From NCBI RefSeq assembly GCF_020852455.1, contig NZ_JADZAT010000032.1, positions 186,001-250,000 on the forward strand: DNA of 64,000 nt, read 5' to 3'. Positions within the stretch are counted from its first letter, which is position 1. Each line of letters opens with the position of its first letter. The position numbers and the translations under genes are program-made. This document shows, one piece after another, positions 54,292-63,658 of the stretch. The stretch is from Novosphingobium sp. GTDB taxonomy: Bacteria > Pseudomonadota > Alphaproteobacteria > Sphingomonadales > Sphingomonadaceae. Below the pieces are notes generated by a model. It did not search any database. It saw only the letters and a program-made list of their open reading frames with translations, and was not told the origin of the DNA.

Positions 54292-54405
54292 CGGACAGAT
54301 CCACTTCTCGTGATTGCTGGCCGCGAAGGGCGACCTTTGATGCCGCTTTTGAACCAATTTGCGGTGCGATGCAAGCACCGCGCGGCCCGGAAGCCGCGTT
54401 GTAGC

Positions 54406-54798
54406 TCAATTTTCAAGGACTTCGTCACGGCCTGCGGGGCCAATCCGGAACAGCACCAGCCAGGGACCGGGCAGCTCGCCCAGCACGATCTCTTCGCCCA
54501 CGGCCAGCCAAGCATGCAGCCGGTCGGGATCAAGGCCCTGGTCTGCCGTTCGCACCGCGATAACCAGGCTGTGATCGATCCCGCGCCAACGCAGCATCCA
54601 GCCCAGCGCCATCGCCTGCGGCAAGCATTTCGTGGCAAAGGGCAGGCGGCCCGCAGCGCGCGCGACATGGGCGGCCAGCTGGCGCGCGGCAGCCGGATCG
54701 TGCCGCGCGGGTCGGCGGGTGGAGGGTCCCAGATGAGTACGCAGCCGGCGAAACGGCACAACCTTCAGGCCAAGCCGGGCCAGCCCGAGCCAGCCCAT
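54406..54798 (-). CDS. Lasso-type leader peptidase (B2, transglutaminase-like)
   Basis: 130-aa protein of the transglutaminase-core3 / lasso B2 family. Catalytic residues are Cys58 in FATKCLPQAMALGWMLRWRGIDHSLVIAVR and His95 in DRLHAWLAVGEE, with an acidic residue nearby. It should cut the leader from the precursor. Start uncertain: the ATG at 54798 is the first in-frame ATG after the B1 stop; family proteins are 10-20 residues longer, so an upstream non-ATG start (CTG/ATT) is possible. Confidence 0.82.
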   Translation of the reverse strand: MGWLGLARLGLKVVPFRRLRTHLGPSTRRPARHDPAAARQLAAHVARAAGRLPFATKCLPQAMALGWMLRWRGIDHSLVIAVRTADQGLDPDRLHAWLAVGEEIVLGELPGPWLVLFRIGPAGRDEVLEN

Positions 54799-54832
54799 GG
54801 CCTCAACTGTGCGGCGGCGCAGAGCCCATCGG

Positions 54833-55102
54833 CTAGGCCCGGGCAAGCAACCCGGCCCCGGCCAGATCGGCAAGGAAGGCATCGCAATCGCCGGCGATTT
54901 CTGCCGCGTCGCAGCCATATTGCCCGGCCAGATCGGCGATCAGCGCGTCGCGGTCGCGCGTCCCGTCGATCAGGTCCCAGATCGCCCGTGCCGTGCCGGT
55001 CAGCGAAAAGAATGTGCCATTGGCCAGGTTCATCACGACCACCTCTCCGTCGATCGCGGTCTCGCTGAAGCGATCGCTGGCCTTGGCAAGCAGCTGGCTC
55101 AA
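54833..55102 (-). CDS. Lasso-type RRE protein (B1, PqqD-like)
   Basis: 89-aa PqqD-fold protein: SETAIDGEVVVMNLANGTFFSLTGTARAIWDLIDGTRDRDALIADLAGQYGCDAAEIAGDCDAFLADLAGAGLL. It binds the leader through the W-x2-P-x-L motif and presents the peptide to B2 and C. It overlaps the kinase gene by 4 bp, so they are translated together. Confidence 0.92.
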   Translation of the reverse strand: MSQLLAKASDRFSETAIDGEVVVMNLANGTFFSLTGTARAIWDLIDGTRDRDALIADLAGQYGCDAAEIAGDCDAFLADLAGAGLLARA

Positions 55103-55992
55103 GCCCTGTCTCCGTTGCTGAAGTTGCGGATCGATCCTTCGGCGAGATCGAGTGATTTTGCAAATGCTTCAGCCCGGACCGGCCGCTTGAACACCGCCAT
55201 GGCGAGCTGCCGGGCCAGCCGGGACCGCAGTGCGAACAGGTGTTCCCGGGTCGGGCGCCAGACGTCGAGGAAGAACTGCTGGGTGTAATGATCGTCGTCG
55301 AGCCGGAGCAGTCGCTGGGCCCCGGCCAGCCGCTCAAGCTGGCAGACCGGTGCGGCCTCAAGGAAGGTCAGGCAGGCCAGAGGCAACGGATCGGCCACCG
55401 TGCCGGCCGGCGGGCAGGCATAGCTTTTGCCGGTGTCGGACCCGACCGGCGCCAAAGCCCTGGCCCCGGTCAGTGCCAGCGCCGGATCGGCCAGCTTGAG
55501 CTGCTTGTGCCCGGGCAGCGCGATGATCAGGTCCGGATCGGACAGGTCAAGCAGCATGGTATCGTCGCAGAACAGTGGCAGCCCGCGCTGGCCCAGTCCG
55601 GCGACCAGCGTCGATTTTCCCGCGCCGCTGGGGCCGGTGAAGGCAAAGACCTGGCCCTCATAGGCGACTGCCGAGGCATGGAACGGGTAGAGCCCGTTGA
55701 GGCAGGCAATGGCGGCATAGACGCTGCCGTTGAGCCACAGCTGTTCCTCATCGGGATCGGCCCGTTCGGGGCGCGCGATCGTCACGCCTTCGCCGGGGAT
55801 ATAGTGATAGGCATTGCCGCTGTCGCAGCGCAGCAGGAACTGGCCCTTGGCGAACAGCCGGTGGCCGGGTGCCACTTCGATCCCGTCCAGCGCCGTCGGC
55901 ACGGCACCATGGCGCCAGCGGGTTTCGCGCGCCAGCAGCGCCATTGTTTCCTGCGGAGATCGCCCGGCCGACATGGTTGCGCGCTGTGCCAA
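55099..55992 (-). CDS. HPr-kinase-like protein of the lasso-type cluster
   Basis: 297-aa HPrK/P-superfamily protein. P-loop [13 protein letters not shown] (residues 119-130), FHAS (His105) and [11 protein letters not shown] (Asp143/Asp144) are present, as in HPr kinase-like enzymes of lasso clusters. In the paeninodin pathway a homologue phosphorylates the C-terminal Ser of the precursor; the precursor here ends in Ser43. It is the first gene of the operon and overlaps B1 by 4 bp. The classical PTS context is absent, so carbon regulation is unlikely. Confidence 0.9.
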   Translation of the reverse strand: MAQRATMSAGRSPQETMALLARETRWRHGAVPTALDGIEVAPGHRLFAKGQFLLRCDSGNAYHYIPGEGVTIARPERADPDEEQLWLNGSVYAAIACLNGLYPFHASAVAYEGQVFAFTGPSGAGKSTLVAGLGQRGLPLFCDDTMLLDLSDPDLIIALPGHKQLKLADPALALTGARALAPVGSDTGKSYACPPAGTVADPLPLACLTFLEAAPVCQLERLAGAQRLLRLDDDHYTQQFFLDVWRPTREHLFALRSRLARQLAMAVFKRPVRAEAFAKSLDLAEGSIRNFSNGDRA

Positions 55993-56041
55993 GGGGGCGG
56001 AGCAAGGTCAATCGCGACCAGCCGAGTCAGGCGTGGGACAA

Positions 56042-56061
56042 TCTGCGAGATTCTGCGAGAT
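56042..56061. promoter_or_regulatory. Tandem 10-bp repeat in the kinase/rpe divergent promoter
   Basis: TCTGCGAGAT occurs twice in direct tandem, so the repeats sit on the same helical face, in the 153-bp region between the lasso-type operon and rpe. Candidate binding site; no regulator gene is nearby. Confidence 0.45.
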
Positions 56062-56145
56062 GCAGTGTGGAAAACAGCCGGTCCGCGCCTTGTTACCCCC
56101 AGATGTGGTGGTTACGGCGGACCAAACGGGAGCCAGCGCAACCTC

Positions 56146-56808
56146 ATGGCTATACCACTGATTTCGCCCTCGATCCTTTCGGCCGACTTCGCGCGGCTGG
56201 GCGATGAAGTGCGCGCGATCGACGCGGCCGGGGCGGACTGGATTCATGTCGATGTGATGGACGGGCATTTCGTGCCCAACATCACGATCGGGCCGATGGT
56301 GGTTAAGGCGCTGCGCGGGCACACGCAAAAGCCGTTCGATGTACACCTGATGATCACGCCGGTCGATCCCTACCTCCAGGCCTTTGCCGAGGCCGGGGCC
56401 GATATCATCACCTTCCACCCCGAAGCCGGGCCGCATGCGCACCGTACCGTCCAGGCGATCAAGGCGCTGGGCAAGAAGGCCGGGGTCTCGCTCAACCCGG
56501 CCACTCCGGCCAAGATGCTCGACTATCTTTATGAAGAGGTCGATCTGGTGCTGGTGATGAGCGTCAATCCGGGCTTTGGTGGGCAGAGCTTCATTTCCAG
56601 CCAGCTGCGCAAGATCGAGGCGATCCGCAAGTCGATCGACAAGACCGGACGCGAAATCCATCTTGAGGTCGATGGCGGGGTCGATCCGGTCACGGCGCGG
56701 CAATGCGTCGATGCCGGGGCCGATGTGCTGGTTGCGGGATCGGCCACCTTCAAGGGCGGGCCCGATTGCTACGCTGCCAATATCGCTGCTCTCAAGGGGG
56801 CGGGATGA
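56146..56808 (+). CDS. rpe: Ribulose-phosphate 3-epimerase
   Basis: 220-aa TIM-barrel epimerase of the pentose-phosphate pathway. Motifs: [60 protein letters not shown] and [31 protein letters not shown], with the metal-binding His/Asp residues intact. I start at the ATG of [11 protein letters not shown]; the long upstream frame is antisense to the kinase gene. It is followed 3 bp later by the heparinase-like gene. Confidence 0.96.
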   Translation: MAIPLISPSILSADFARLGDEVRAIDAAGADWIHVDVMDGHFVPNITIGPMVVKALRGHTQKPFDVHLMITPVDPYLQAFAEAGADIITFHPEAGPHAHRTVQAIKALGKKAGVSLNPATPAKMLDYLYEEVDLVLVMSVNPGFGGQSFISSQLRKIEAIRKSIDKTGREIHLEVDGGVDPVTARQCVDAGADVLVAGSATFKGGPDCYAANIAALKGAG

Positions 56809-56811
56809 GCC

Positions 56812-58683
56812 ATGTCGGATGCCGCGCTCACCTCTCGTCCGGCCCATTCCGACGCGGTGGATACGCCGGCCATGCCGCTGGGTGCCAGCGATGAGGGCGG
56901 GCTGGTGAGCGAGGCGGCACCCAGCGAACCGCTGCCGGGCGGCGAAGTGGTTGAACCGGGCCGCGCGCTGGCGCTGGCCGATTTCGCCCCGCCCGCGATC
57001 AATGCCGGTGAACGGCTGATGCGCCTGGCCTATCGGCTGGGAATTCCGGGTTCGACCCTGGCTGCACCGTTCCGCAAGGCGGCCAAGCCGCGCCTGCTGG
57101 CAACGGTCGCCAATCCGCTGCCGGGCAGCAAGGTGGCCGGCACCGCGCTGCGCGCCGGGCATTTCCTGGTCCACGGGGTCAAGTCGCCGATCGCCCAGAT
57201 CGACTTTGCCGGCGCGGCGCGGATGGCCCCGCCGCTGGAACGGGTGGTCCATTCGTTCTCGTGGCTGGCCGATCTGGAAGCCTGCGCCCCGCGCGAAGCG
57301 GTGGCCCCGGTGGCCGAACGTGTCATGGCGGCCTGGCTGGGCGCCAATGCCAAGGCACCGTCGCGTCCCGGCAAGGGGCCAGCCTGGAGCGTGGCCAATG
57401 CCGGCACGCGTGAACTGAACTGGCTGGTCCATGCCCCGCTGATCCTCTCGGGCCAGGACCGGGTGCTGCGTGCCCGAATCCTGACCGCGCTCAGCGACAC
57501 CGCGCGCTGGCTCGACAAGAATGTCGGCCGCGCCGAAGACCTTTTGGCCGAAGTGGCGGGCTGGTGCGGGATCGTTGCCGCCGGGCTGCTGCTGCCCGAT
57601 GGCAAGCCGCGCCGCCTGTTTGGCGAGGCCGGGCTGATCCGCGCGCTGGGCGAACTGGTTGGCGATGATGGCGGCGTGCTGTCGCGCAGTCCGCTGGGCC
57701 AGATCGAGGTGATCGCGCTGCTGGTGCGGCTGCGCGCCTGTTACCAGGCGGTGCGGCGTGATCCGCCCCAGGCGCTTGAGGCGATCATGGCGCTGCTGGT
57801 GCCGCCGCTGCTGGCGCTGACCCACGGCGATGGCTCGCTGGGTTCGTGGCAGGGTGCCTGGGCGCTCGACGCGCAGGACCTGGCCATGCTGGTCGAGGCC
57901 AGCGGGGTGCGAACCCGGCCGCTGCGCGATGTCCGCCAGTGGGGTTATCAGCGGGTGGTCGCGCAGAAGGGGATCCTGCAGTTCGATGCCGCCCCGCCGC
58001 CGCTGGCGAAGCATGCCCGCACCGGCTGCGCATCGACGCTGGCCTTCGAATTCAGCCATGCCGGGCAGCGGTTGGTGGTCAATTGCGGCGGCGCGGCCTG
58101 CGCCGGCGGGCTGATCCCGGTGCGGCTGGAGCAGGGCCTGCGCGCCACTGCCGCGCATTCGACGCTGGTGCTTGATGATGCCAACTCGACCGCGGTGGTG
58201 CTGGGCGGCAAGATCGGCTCGGGCGTGTCCGAGGTCGATCTCGACCGGCGCACCCTGATTGGCGAGAAGAACGCCGGGGCGACCCGGCTTGAAGCCAGCC
58301 ACAACGGCTATGTCACCCGCTTCGGGCTGACCCATCGGCGGATCCTGATCCTGCGCGACGACGGCACCGAACTGCGCGGCGAAGACCTGCTGGTCCCGGC
58401 CGGGCGCAAGGGCAAGAACGGCAAGGTCGGCTTCGCGATCCGCTTCCACCTCGGCCCCGGGGTCGAAGTGGGCTTGAGCGAGGATGGCCAGGGTGCAGGG
58501 CTGGCCCTGCCCGACGGGTCGTACTGGCAATTCAGGGTCGGCGGCGAAGGCCAGCTGACTATCGAGGAATCGATCTGGGCCGATGGGCAGGGCCGCCCGC
58601 AGCCGATCCAGCAACTGGTGATCCAGGGGCTGGTGTCGCGCGGCGGGGGCAACTTTGCCTGGCTGCTCAAGAAAATGGGATAG
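56812..58683 (+). CDS. Heparinase II/III-family protein
   Basis: 623-aa protein. A mid domain of helices precedes the C-terminal heparinase II/III beta-sandwich: [75 protein letters not shown] and [38 protein letters not shown]. No signal peptide is evident. It may lyse a uronic-acid polysaccharide, but many family members in sphingomonads are of unknown function. It begins 3 bp after rpe and purH starts 7 bp after it. Confidence 0.85.
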   Translation: MSDAALTSRPAHSDAVDTPAMPLGASDEGGLVSEAAPSEPLPGGEVVEPGRALALADFAPPAINAGERLMRLAYRLGIPGSTLAAPFRKAAKPRLLATVANPLPGSKVAGTALRAGHFLVHGVKSPIAQIDFAGAARMAPPLERVVHSFSWLADLEACAPREAVAPVAERVMAAWLGANAKAPSRPGKGPAWSVANAGTRELNWLVHAPLILSGQDRVLRARILTALSDTARWLDKNVGRAEDLLAEVAGWCGIVAAGLLLPDGKPRRLFGEAGLIRALGELVGDDGGVLSRSPLGQIEVIALLVRLRACYQAVRRDPPQALEAIMALLVPPLLALTHGDGSLGSWQGAWALDAQDLAMLVEASGVRTRPLRDVRQWGYQRVVAQKGILQFDAAPPPLAKHARTGCASTLAFEFSHAGQRLVVNCGGAACAGGLIPVRLEQGLRATAAHSTLVLDDANSTAVVLGGKIGSGVSEVDLDRRTLIGEKNAGATRLEASHNGYVTRFGLTHRRILILRDDGTELRGEDLLVPAGRKGKNGKVGFAIRFHLGPGVEVGLSEDGQGAGLALPDGSYWQFRVGGEGQLTIEESIWADGQGRPQPIQQLVIQGLVSRGGGNFAWLLKKMG

Positions 58684-58690
58684 ATTGCAC

Positions 58691-60280
58691 ATGAACGATG
58701 TCACGATCCGCCGGGCGCTGCTTTCGGTGTCCGACAAGAGCGGGCTGGTCGAGCTTGGTCAGGCGCTGGCGGCGCGCGGGGTCGAACTGGTCTCGACCGG
58801 CGGCACCGCCAAGGCGCTGCGCGATGCCGGCCTTGCGGTGAAGGATATTTCCGAGCTGACCGGCTTTCCCGAAATGATGGACGGGCGGGTCAAGACTTTG
58901 CACCCCAAGGTCCACGGCGGGCTGCTGGCGGTGCGTGACAATCCCGAACATGCCGCAGCGATGGCCGAACATGAAATCGGCGCGATCGACCTGGTGGTGG
59001 TCAACCTCTATCCCTTCGCGCAGACCGTGGCGAAGGGCGCAGACCGCGACGAGATCATTGAGAACATCGACATCGGCGGGCCTTCGATGGTGCGCTCGGC
59101 GGCGAAGAACCATGCCTTCGTGACGATCCTGACCGACCCGGCCGACTATGCCGCCTTCCTGGGCGAGCTGGAGGCCCATGGCGGCGCGACCTCGTATGAT
59201 TTCCGCCGGCTGATGGCCGCGCGCGCCTATGCGGCGACCGCCGCCTATGACGCGATGATCAGCCAGTGGTTCGCCTTTGCCGATCAGCAGCAGGTCTTCC
59301 CCGAAATGCTGGCGATCAACGGCAAGCGGGTGGAAGAGCTGCGCTATGGCGAGAACCCGCACCAGCGCGCCGCGCTCTATGTGCCGGTCGGCCCGCACGG
59401 GCGCGGCATCGCCCAGGCGCAGCAGCTCCAGGGCAAGGAGCTGAGTTACAACAATTACAATGATGCCGATGCCGCGCTTGAGCTGGTCAGCGAATTCCGC
59501 GGCCAGGATCCGGCGGTGGTGATCGTCAAGCACGCCAACCCCTGCGGCGTGGCCCAGGGCACAAGCCTGCTCGAAGCCTGGACCGGCGCCTTGCAGTGCG
59601 ATGACGTTTCGGCCTTCGGCGGGATCGTCGCGGTCAATGTGCCGCTCGACGGGCCGACCGCCGAGGCGATCTGCGAGATCTTTACCGAAGTGGTGGTTGC
59701 CCCCGATGCCGACGAAGCGGCGTGTGCGGTCTTCGCCAAGAAGAAGAACCTGCGCCTGCTGCTGACCGGGGACCTCCCCGATCCGCGCCGCGGCGGGATC
59801 CTGGTCAAGCCGATCACCGGCGGGCTTCTGGCCCAGAGCCGCGACAATGGCGCGATCACCGCCGCCGATCTCAAGGTGGTGACCAAACGCCAGCCGAGCG
59901 AGCAGGAACTGAAGGACTGCCTGTTCGCCTGGACCGTGGCGCGCCACGTCAAGTCGAACGCGATCGTCTATGCCCGGGACGGGGTTACTGCCGGGATCGG
60001 CGCGGGTCAGATGAACCGGCGCGACAGCAGCCGGATCGCGGCGATGAAGGCAGCCGAGGCAGCGGAAAAGTTCGGCTGGTCGCAAAGCCGCGCGGTGGGC
60101 AGCGCGGTTGCCAGCGATGCCTTCTTCCCCTTCGCCGATGGCCTGCTGGCCGCGGCCGAAGCCGGGGCCACCGCGGTGATCCAGCCGGGCGGCTCGATTC
60201 GCGATGACGATGTGATCGCTGCGGCTGATGAAGCCGGCCTGGCGATGGTCTTCACCGGAATGCGCCACTTCCGGCACTGA
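58691..60280 (+). CDS. purH: Bifunctional AICAR transformylase/IMP cyclohydrolase
   Basis: 529-aa enzyme for the last two steps of IMP synthesis. The N-terminal IMP cyclohydrolase has [42 protein letters not shown] and [13 protein letters not shown]. The C-terminal transformylase has [69 protein letters not shown] and the C-terminal [11 protein letters not shown]. Start MNDVTIRRA chosen by homology. purD is elsewhere in the window (19.2 kb). Confidence 0.97.
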   Translation: MNDVTIRRALLSVSDKSGLVELGQALAARGVELVSTGGTAKALRDAGLAVKDISELTGFPEMMDGRVKTLHPKVHGGLLAVRDNPEHAAAMAEHEIGAIDLVVVNLYPFAQTVAKGADRDEIIENIDIGGPSMVRSAAKNHAFVTILTDPADYAAFLGELEAHGGATSYDFRRLMAARAYAATAAYDAMISQWFAFADQQQVFPEMLAINGKRVEELRYGENPHQRAALYVPVGPHGRGIAQAQQLQGKELSYNNYNDADAALELVSEFRGQDPAVVIVKHANPCGVAQGTSLLEAWTGALQCDDVSAFGGIVAVNVPLDGPTAEAICEIFTEVVVAPDADEAACAVFAKKKNLRLLLTGDLPDPRRGGILVKPITGGLLAQSRDNGAITAADLKVVTKRQPSEQELKDCLFAWTVARHVKSNAIVYARDGVTAGIGAGQMNRRDSSRIAAMKAAEAAEKFGWSQSRAVGSAVASDAFFPFADGLLAAAEAGATAVIQPGGSIRDDDVIAAADEAGLAMVFTGMRHFRH

Positions 60281-60414
60281 TCCCCTTCGGCTCACCGCAA
60301 GGCGCCTTCGTTTCATCGCTATGAAGCGGAGATGAAGCGGGCGTTCACTGGACGGTAACGGCGACTTTTGCAGGAGGGCCGTCAACCATATTCCTCAAGA
60401 CAAGCGATTCACCG

Positions 60415-60615
60415 ATGGCCCTGTTCCGTTCCGACCTGACCCGCTCTTTCGCCATCGGTTTTGCGCTGGGCACCGCCGCGCTGTTTGCGGTACTGGGTTC
60501 GCCCTTCAAGACCAGCCTGTCGGAACAGATGATCCCCGCCGCCACCGCCGCCACCCCGGCGCCCGAACTGCCCGACCAGACGCTGGCCGCCCCTGCGCAG
60601 GACGCAGCGCGCTAA
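60415..60615 (+). CDS. Small membrane-anchored hypothetical protein
   Basis: 66-aa protein with one hydrophobic segment (SFAIGFALGTAALFAVLG) and a Pro/Ala-rich C-terminus (AATPAPELPDQTLAAPAQ). Probably a single-pass inner-membrane or exported protein; no motif is recognised. It lies between purH and the Fur-family gene, 38 bp upstream of the latter. Confidence 0.6.
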   Translation: MALFRSDLTRSFAIGFALGTAALFAVLGSPFKTSLSEQMIPAATAATPAPELPDQTLAAPAQDAAR

Positions 60616-60653
60616 TATTTGCGGGAGCGGCCCGGAGCGCCTATATCGCGCGC

Positions 60654-61121
60654 ATGGCTGCCCACAATCATCATCATCACCACGAACCGACCGGCCAGTC
60701 GCTGGTCGAAGCCGCATCGCAAGCGCTGGTCGATGCCGGCGAACAATGGACCGGCATGCGCGCCGAAGTGTTCGATGCGCTGGCCGCGCAGGAACGCCCG
60801 GCCTCGGCCTATGACATTGCCGAATATGTCTCGAATGCGCGGGGCAAGCGGGTTGCGGCCAATTCGGTTTACCGGATCCTTGACCTGTTCGTGGCCAACA
60901 ACCTCGCTCGCCGGGTCGAAAGCGCCAACGCCTATGTCGCCAACCCGCATCCGGGCTGCCGGCATGACTGCATCTTCCTGATCTGCGACGTCTGCGGCCG
61001 TGCGGTCCATATCGACGATGACAAGCTGACCGGCGCCCTGGTTCAGGCCGCGAAGGACGCGGGCTTTGCCGATATCCGCCCGGTGGTCGAACTGCGCGGG
61101 GTTTGCGCGGATTGTAATTGA
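60654..61121 (+). CDS. zur: Fur-family (Zur-like) metal regulator with His-rich N-terminus
   Basis: 155-aa Fur-superfamily repressor. The N-terminus is MAAHNHHHHHEPTG with six His close together, then the winged helix (TGMRAEVFDALAAQERPASAYDIAEYVSNARGKRVAANSVYRILDLFVANNL). The metal site is CRHDCIFLICDVCGRAVHI with Cys pairs, ending GVCADC. The double CxxC and lack of the Fur His-rich dimer loop favour Zur over Fur. It likely represses zinc-uptake genes, none of which are nearby. Symbol given as the likely family member. Confidence 0.8.
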   Translation: MAAHNHHHHHEPTGQSLVEAASQALVDAGEQWTGMRAEVFDALAAQERPASAYDIAEYVSNARGKRVAANSVYRILDLFVANNLARRVESANAYVANPHPGCRHDCIFLICDVCGRAVHIDDDKLTGALVQAAKDAGFADIRPVVELRGVCADCN

Positions 61122-61123
61122 TG

Positions 61124-61265
61124 GGTGCGGACAGGCATCCGCCTGTCCTGGCAACACCAGCCCACTCCCCCGGCCCGGCCACCCCAAGGGTACCATGTCA
61201 CGGGTGGTCGGGCCGGGGGGAGTGGGCTGGTGTTGCAAGTTGATCGCGGAAGCGATCAGCGCACC
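61124..61265. repeat. Composite palindromic repeat, copy 4 (short form)
   Basis: Outer arms GGCAACACCAGCCCACTCCC / GGGAGTGGGCTGGTGTTGC. Centre holds GGTACC. Flanks: GGACAGGC-ATCC-GCCTGTCC (61129-61148), the reverse complement of the copy 1 right flank, and TGATCGC-GGAA-GCGATCA (61241-61258) followed by GCGCACC. It separates the convergent Zur-like and VOC genes; its right end abuts the VOC stop codon. Confidence 0.88.
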
Positions 61266-61651
61266 TAACCGAACTGCGTCAGGCTCAGCAAATTCCCGTC
61301 GGGATCCGGAAACCACGCCACCTTGGCCCCGCCATCGGGCGACGACCAGACCGCGTCGGCATCCTGGCCGAACCCGTCATAGACCTGGAACTGTACCCCC
61401 TTGGCCGCAAGATCGCGCACCACCGCGCGAATATCGGCAACGTGCCAGCCGATCACGGTATGCCCGCTGCCCTTGTGCCCGGGCACGGTGGTCAGCCGCA
61501 ACGGTGTGCGGTTGCCCAGGTCGAAAGTAACCGCGTGGTCGTCTTCGCCCAGCATTTTCAGCCCCAGGATCCCGGCATAGAACGGCTTTGACCGGCTGCG
61601 ATCGGCGGTCAGCACAAAGGTGACCGGCGGGGCATTGGCGGGCAGCGACAT
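61265..61651 (-). CDS. VOC-superfamily (glyoxalase/bleomycin-resistance-like) protein
   Basis: 128-aa protein with one glyoxalase-fold domain: [119 protein letters not shown]. His and Glu metal ligands typical of VOC are only partly conserved. I start at MSLPANAPP, which is preceded by GAGGGAGAT. Function unknown. Divergent from dxs. Confidence 0.85.
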   Translation of the reverse strand: MSLPANAPPVTFVLTADRSRSKPFYAGILGLKMLGEDDHAVTFDLGNRTPLRLTTVPGHKGSGHTVIGWHVADIRAVVRDLAAKGVQFQVYDGFGQDADAVWSSPDGGAKVAWFPDPDGNLLSLTQFG

Positions 61652-61735
61652 CACATGATCTCCCTCAATTCTCATCCACTTGTGCACGATAGTCTCAATC
61701 GACACCATAGGGGCAAGCGTGTAAGGCGCTCCCTC

Positions 61736-63658
61736 ATGAGTGCCACCCCAGCGACTCCGCTGCTCGATACGGTCAACTACCCCGCCGACCTGCGCGCGCT
61801 TGCGCCTGACCAGCTGCGCCAGCTGGCCGATGAATTGCGTGCCGAAATGATCAGTGCAGTCGGTCAGACCGGCGGCCACCTGGGCTCTGGCCTGGGCGTG
61901 GTCGAGCTGACCGTGGCGCTGCACTATGTCTTCAACACCCCTGAAGACCGGCTGGTCTGGGACGTTGGCCACCAGGCCTATCCGCACAAGATCCTGACCG
62001 GTCGCCGCGACCGGATCCGCACCCTGCGCCAGGGCGGCGGCCTCTCTGGCTTCACCAAGCGCAGCGAGAGTGAGTACGATCCGTTCGGCACCGCGCACAG
62101 TTCCACCTCGATCTCGGCCGCGCTGGGCTTTGCCGTGGCCAACCAGCTGGCTGACACGCCGGGCAAGGGCATCGCGGTGATCGGCGATGGCGCGATGAGC
62201 GCAGGGATGGCCTATGAGGCAATGAACAATGCCAAGCAGGCGGGCAACCGGCTGGTGGTGGTGCTGAACGACAACGATATGTCGATTGCGCCGCCGGTTG
62301 GCGGGCTGTCGGCCTATCTCGCCCGGCTGGTTTCCTCGCGCCCGTTCCTGTCCTTGCGCGAGCTTGCCAAGCGGCTGTCACGCAAATTGCCCGAACCGCT
62401 GCACCGCGCCGCCAAGAAGACCGATGAATTCGCCCGCGGCATGGCGATGGGCGGAACCCTGTTCGAGGAACTGGGCTTCTACTATGTCGGCCCGATCGAC
62501 GGGCACAATATCGACCAGCTGGTTCCGATCCTGGAAAACGTCCGCGATGCTGCCGAAGGGCCGTGCCTGGTCCATGTCGTGACGCAGAAGGGCAAGGGCT
62601 ATGCCCCGGCCGAAGCGGCGGCAGACAAGTATCACGGCGTGCAGAAGTTCGATGTGGTGACCGGCCAGCAGGTCAAGGCCCCGGCCACGGCCCCGGCCTA
62701 TCAGAACGTGTTCGGCGAAACGCTGGCCAAGCTGGCCGACAGCGATCCCACGATCTGCGCGATCACCGCGGCCATGCCCAGCGGCACCGGGGTGGACAAG
62801 TTCGCCCAGGCGCACCCCACACGCAGCTTCGATGTCGGGATCGCCGAACAGCATGCGGTAACCTTTGCCGCCGGGCTTGCCGCGCAGGGGATGCGCCCGT
62901 TCTGCGCGATCTATTCAACCTTCCTGCAGCGCGCGTTCGACCAGGTGGTCCACGATGTCGCGATCCAGAACCTGCCGGTCCGCTTCGCGATCGACCGGGC
63001 CGGGCTGGTCGGCGCCGATGGCGCGACCCATGCCGGTTCGTTCGACATCACCTATCTGGCCACCCTGCCCAACCTGGTGGTGATGGCCGCCGCCGACGAG
63101 GCCGAGCTGGTCCACATGACCTATACCGCCGCGCTGCATGACAGCGGCCCGATCGCCTTCCGTTATCCGCGCGGCAACGGTACCGGCGTGGCCCTGCCTG
63201 AGGTTCCCCAGCAGCTTGAAATCGGCAAGGGCCGGATCGTTCGCCATGGCAGCAAGGTCGCCTTGCTTTCGCTCGGCACGCGGCTGGCCGAAGCGCTCAA
63301 GGCGGCAGATCAGCTTGAGGCCAGGGGGCTATCGACCACGGTTGCCGACCTGCGCTTTGCCAAGCCGCTCGATCACGATCTGATCCGCCAGCTGATCGCC
63401 AATCACGAAGTGGTGGTGACGGTGGAGGAAGGCAGCATCGGCGGGCTGGGTGCCCATGTGCTGACCATGGCCAGCGACGAAGGGCTGACCGACGCGGGGC
63501 TGAAGATCCGCACCCTGCGCCTGCCTGATACCTTCCAGGATCACGACAACCCCGATCGGCAATACGACGAGGCCGGGCTCAACGCCCCGCAGATCGTCGA
63601 CTGCGTGCTAAAGGCCCTGCGCCACAACAGCGCGGGTATCGAAGAGGCGCGGGCTTGA
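61736..63658 (+). CDS. dxs: 1-deoxy-D-xylulose-5-phosphate synthase
   Basis: 640-aa thiamine-diphosphate enzyme, first step of the MEP isoprenoid pathway. Motifs: [110 protein letters not shown] and [12 protein letters not shown]. The start [13 protein letters not shown] is chosen; the frame is open upstream through the VOC promoter. A short hydrolase gene follows. Confidence 0.97.
   Translation: MSATPATPLLDTVNYPADLRALAPDQLRQLADELRAEMISAVGQTGGHLGSGLGVVELTVALHYVFNTPEDRLVWDVGHQAYPHKILTGRRDRIRTLRQGGGLSGFTKRSESEYDPFGTAHSSTSISAALGFAVANQLADTPGKGIAVIGDGAMSAGMAYEAMNNAKQAGNRLVVVLNDNDMSIAPPVGGLSAYLARLVSSRPFLSLRELAKRLSRKLPEPLHRAAKKTDEFARGMAMGGTLFEELGFYYVGPIDGHNIDQLVPILENVRDAAEGPCLVHVVTQKGKGYAPAEAAADKYHGVQKFDVVTGQQVKAPATAPAYQNVFGETLAKLADSDPTICAITAAMPSGTGVDKFAQAHPTRSFDVGIAEQHAVTFAAGLAAQGMRPFCAIYSTFLQRAFDQVVHDVAIQNLPVRFAIDRAGLVGADGATHAGSFDITYLATLPNLVVMAAADEAELVHMTYTAALHDSGPIAFRYPRGNGTGVALPEVPQQLEIGKGRIVRHGSKVALLSLGTRLAEALKAADQLEARGLSTTVADLRFAKPLDHDLIRQLIANHEVVVTVEEGSIGGLGAHVLTMASDEGLTDAGLKIRTLRLPDTFQDHDNPDRQYDEAGLNAPQIVDCVLKALRHNSAGIEEARA

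Noticed and set aside
54292..54378. Longer start for the RiPP precursor (start at 54378, adding ~29 residues)
   Set aside because: The extra residues are basic and unlike any lasso leader; the ATG at 54291 gives a normal leader length before W-x2-P-x-L-x3-G.
50487..55992. Benenodin/astexin-type lasso cluster
   Set aside because: That type has a separate isopeptidase and GntR-type regulator next to a TonB receptor; none is within this locus, and the precursor does not match.
56008..58737. Long minus-strand open frame opposite rpe and the heparinase-like gene
   Set aside because: Antisense shadow of two recognised plus-strand genes; its protein is Arg/Gln/His-rich with no fold signature.
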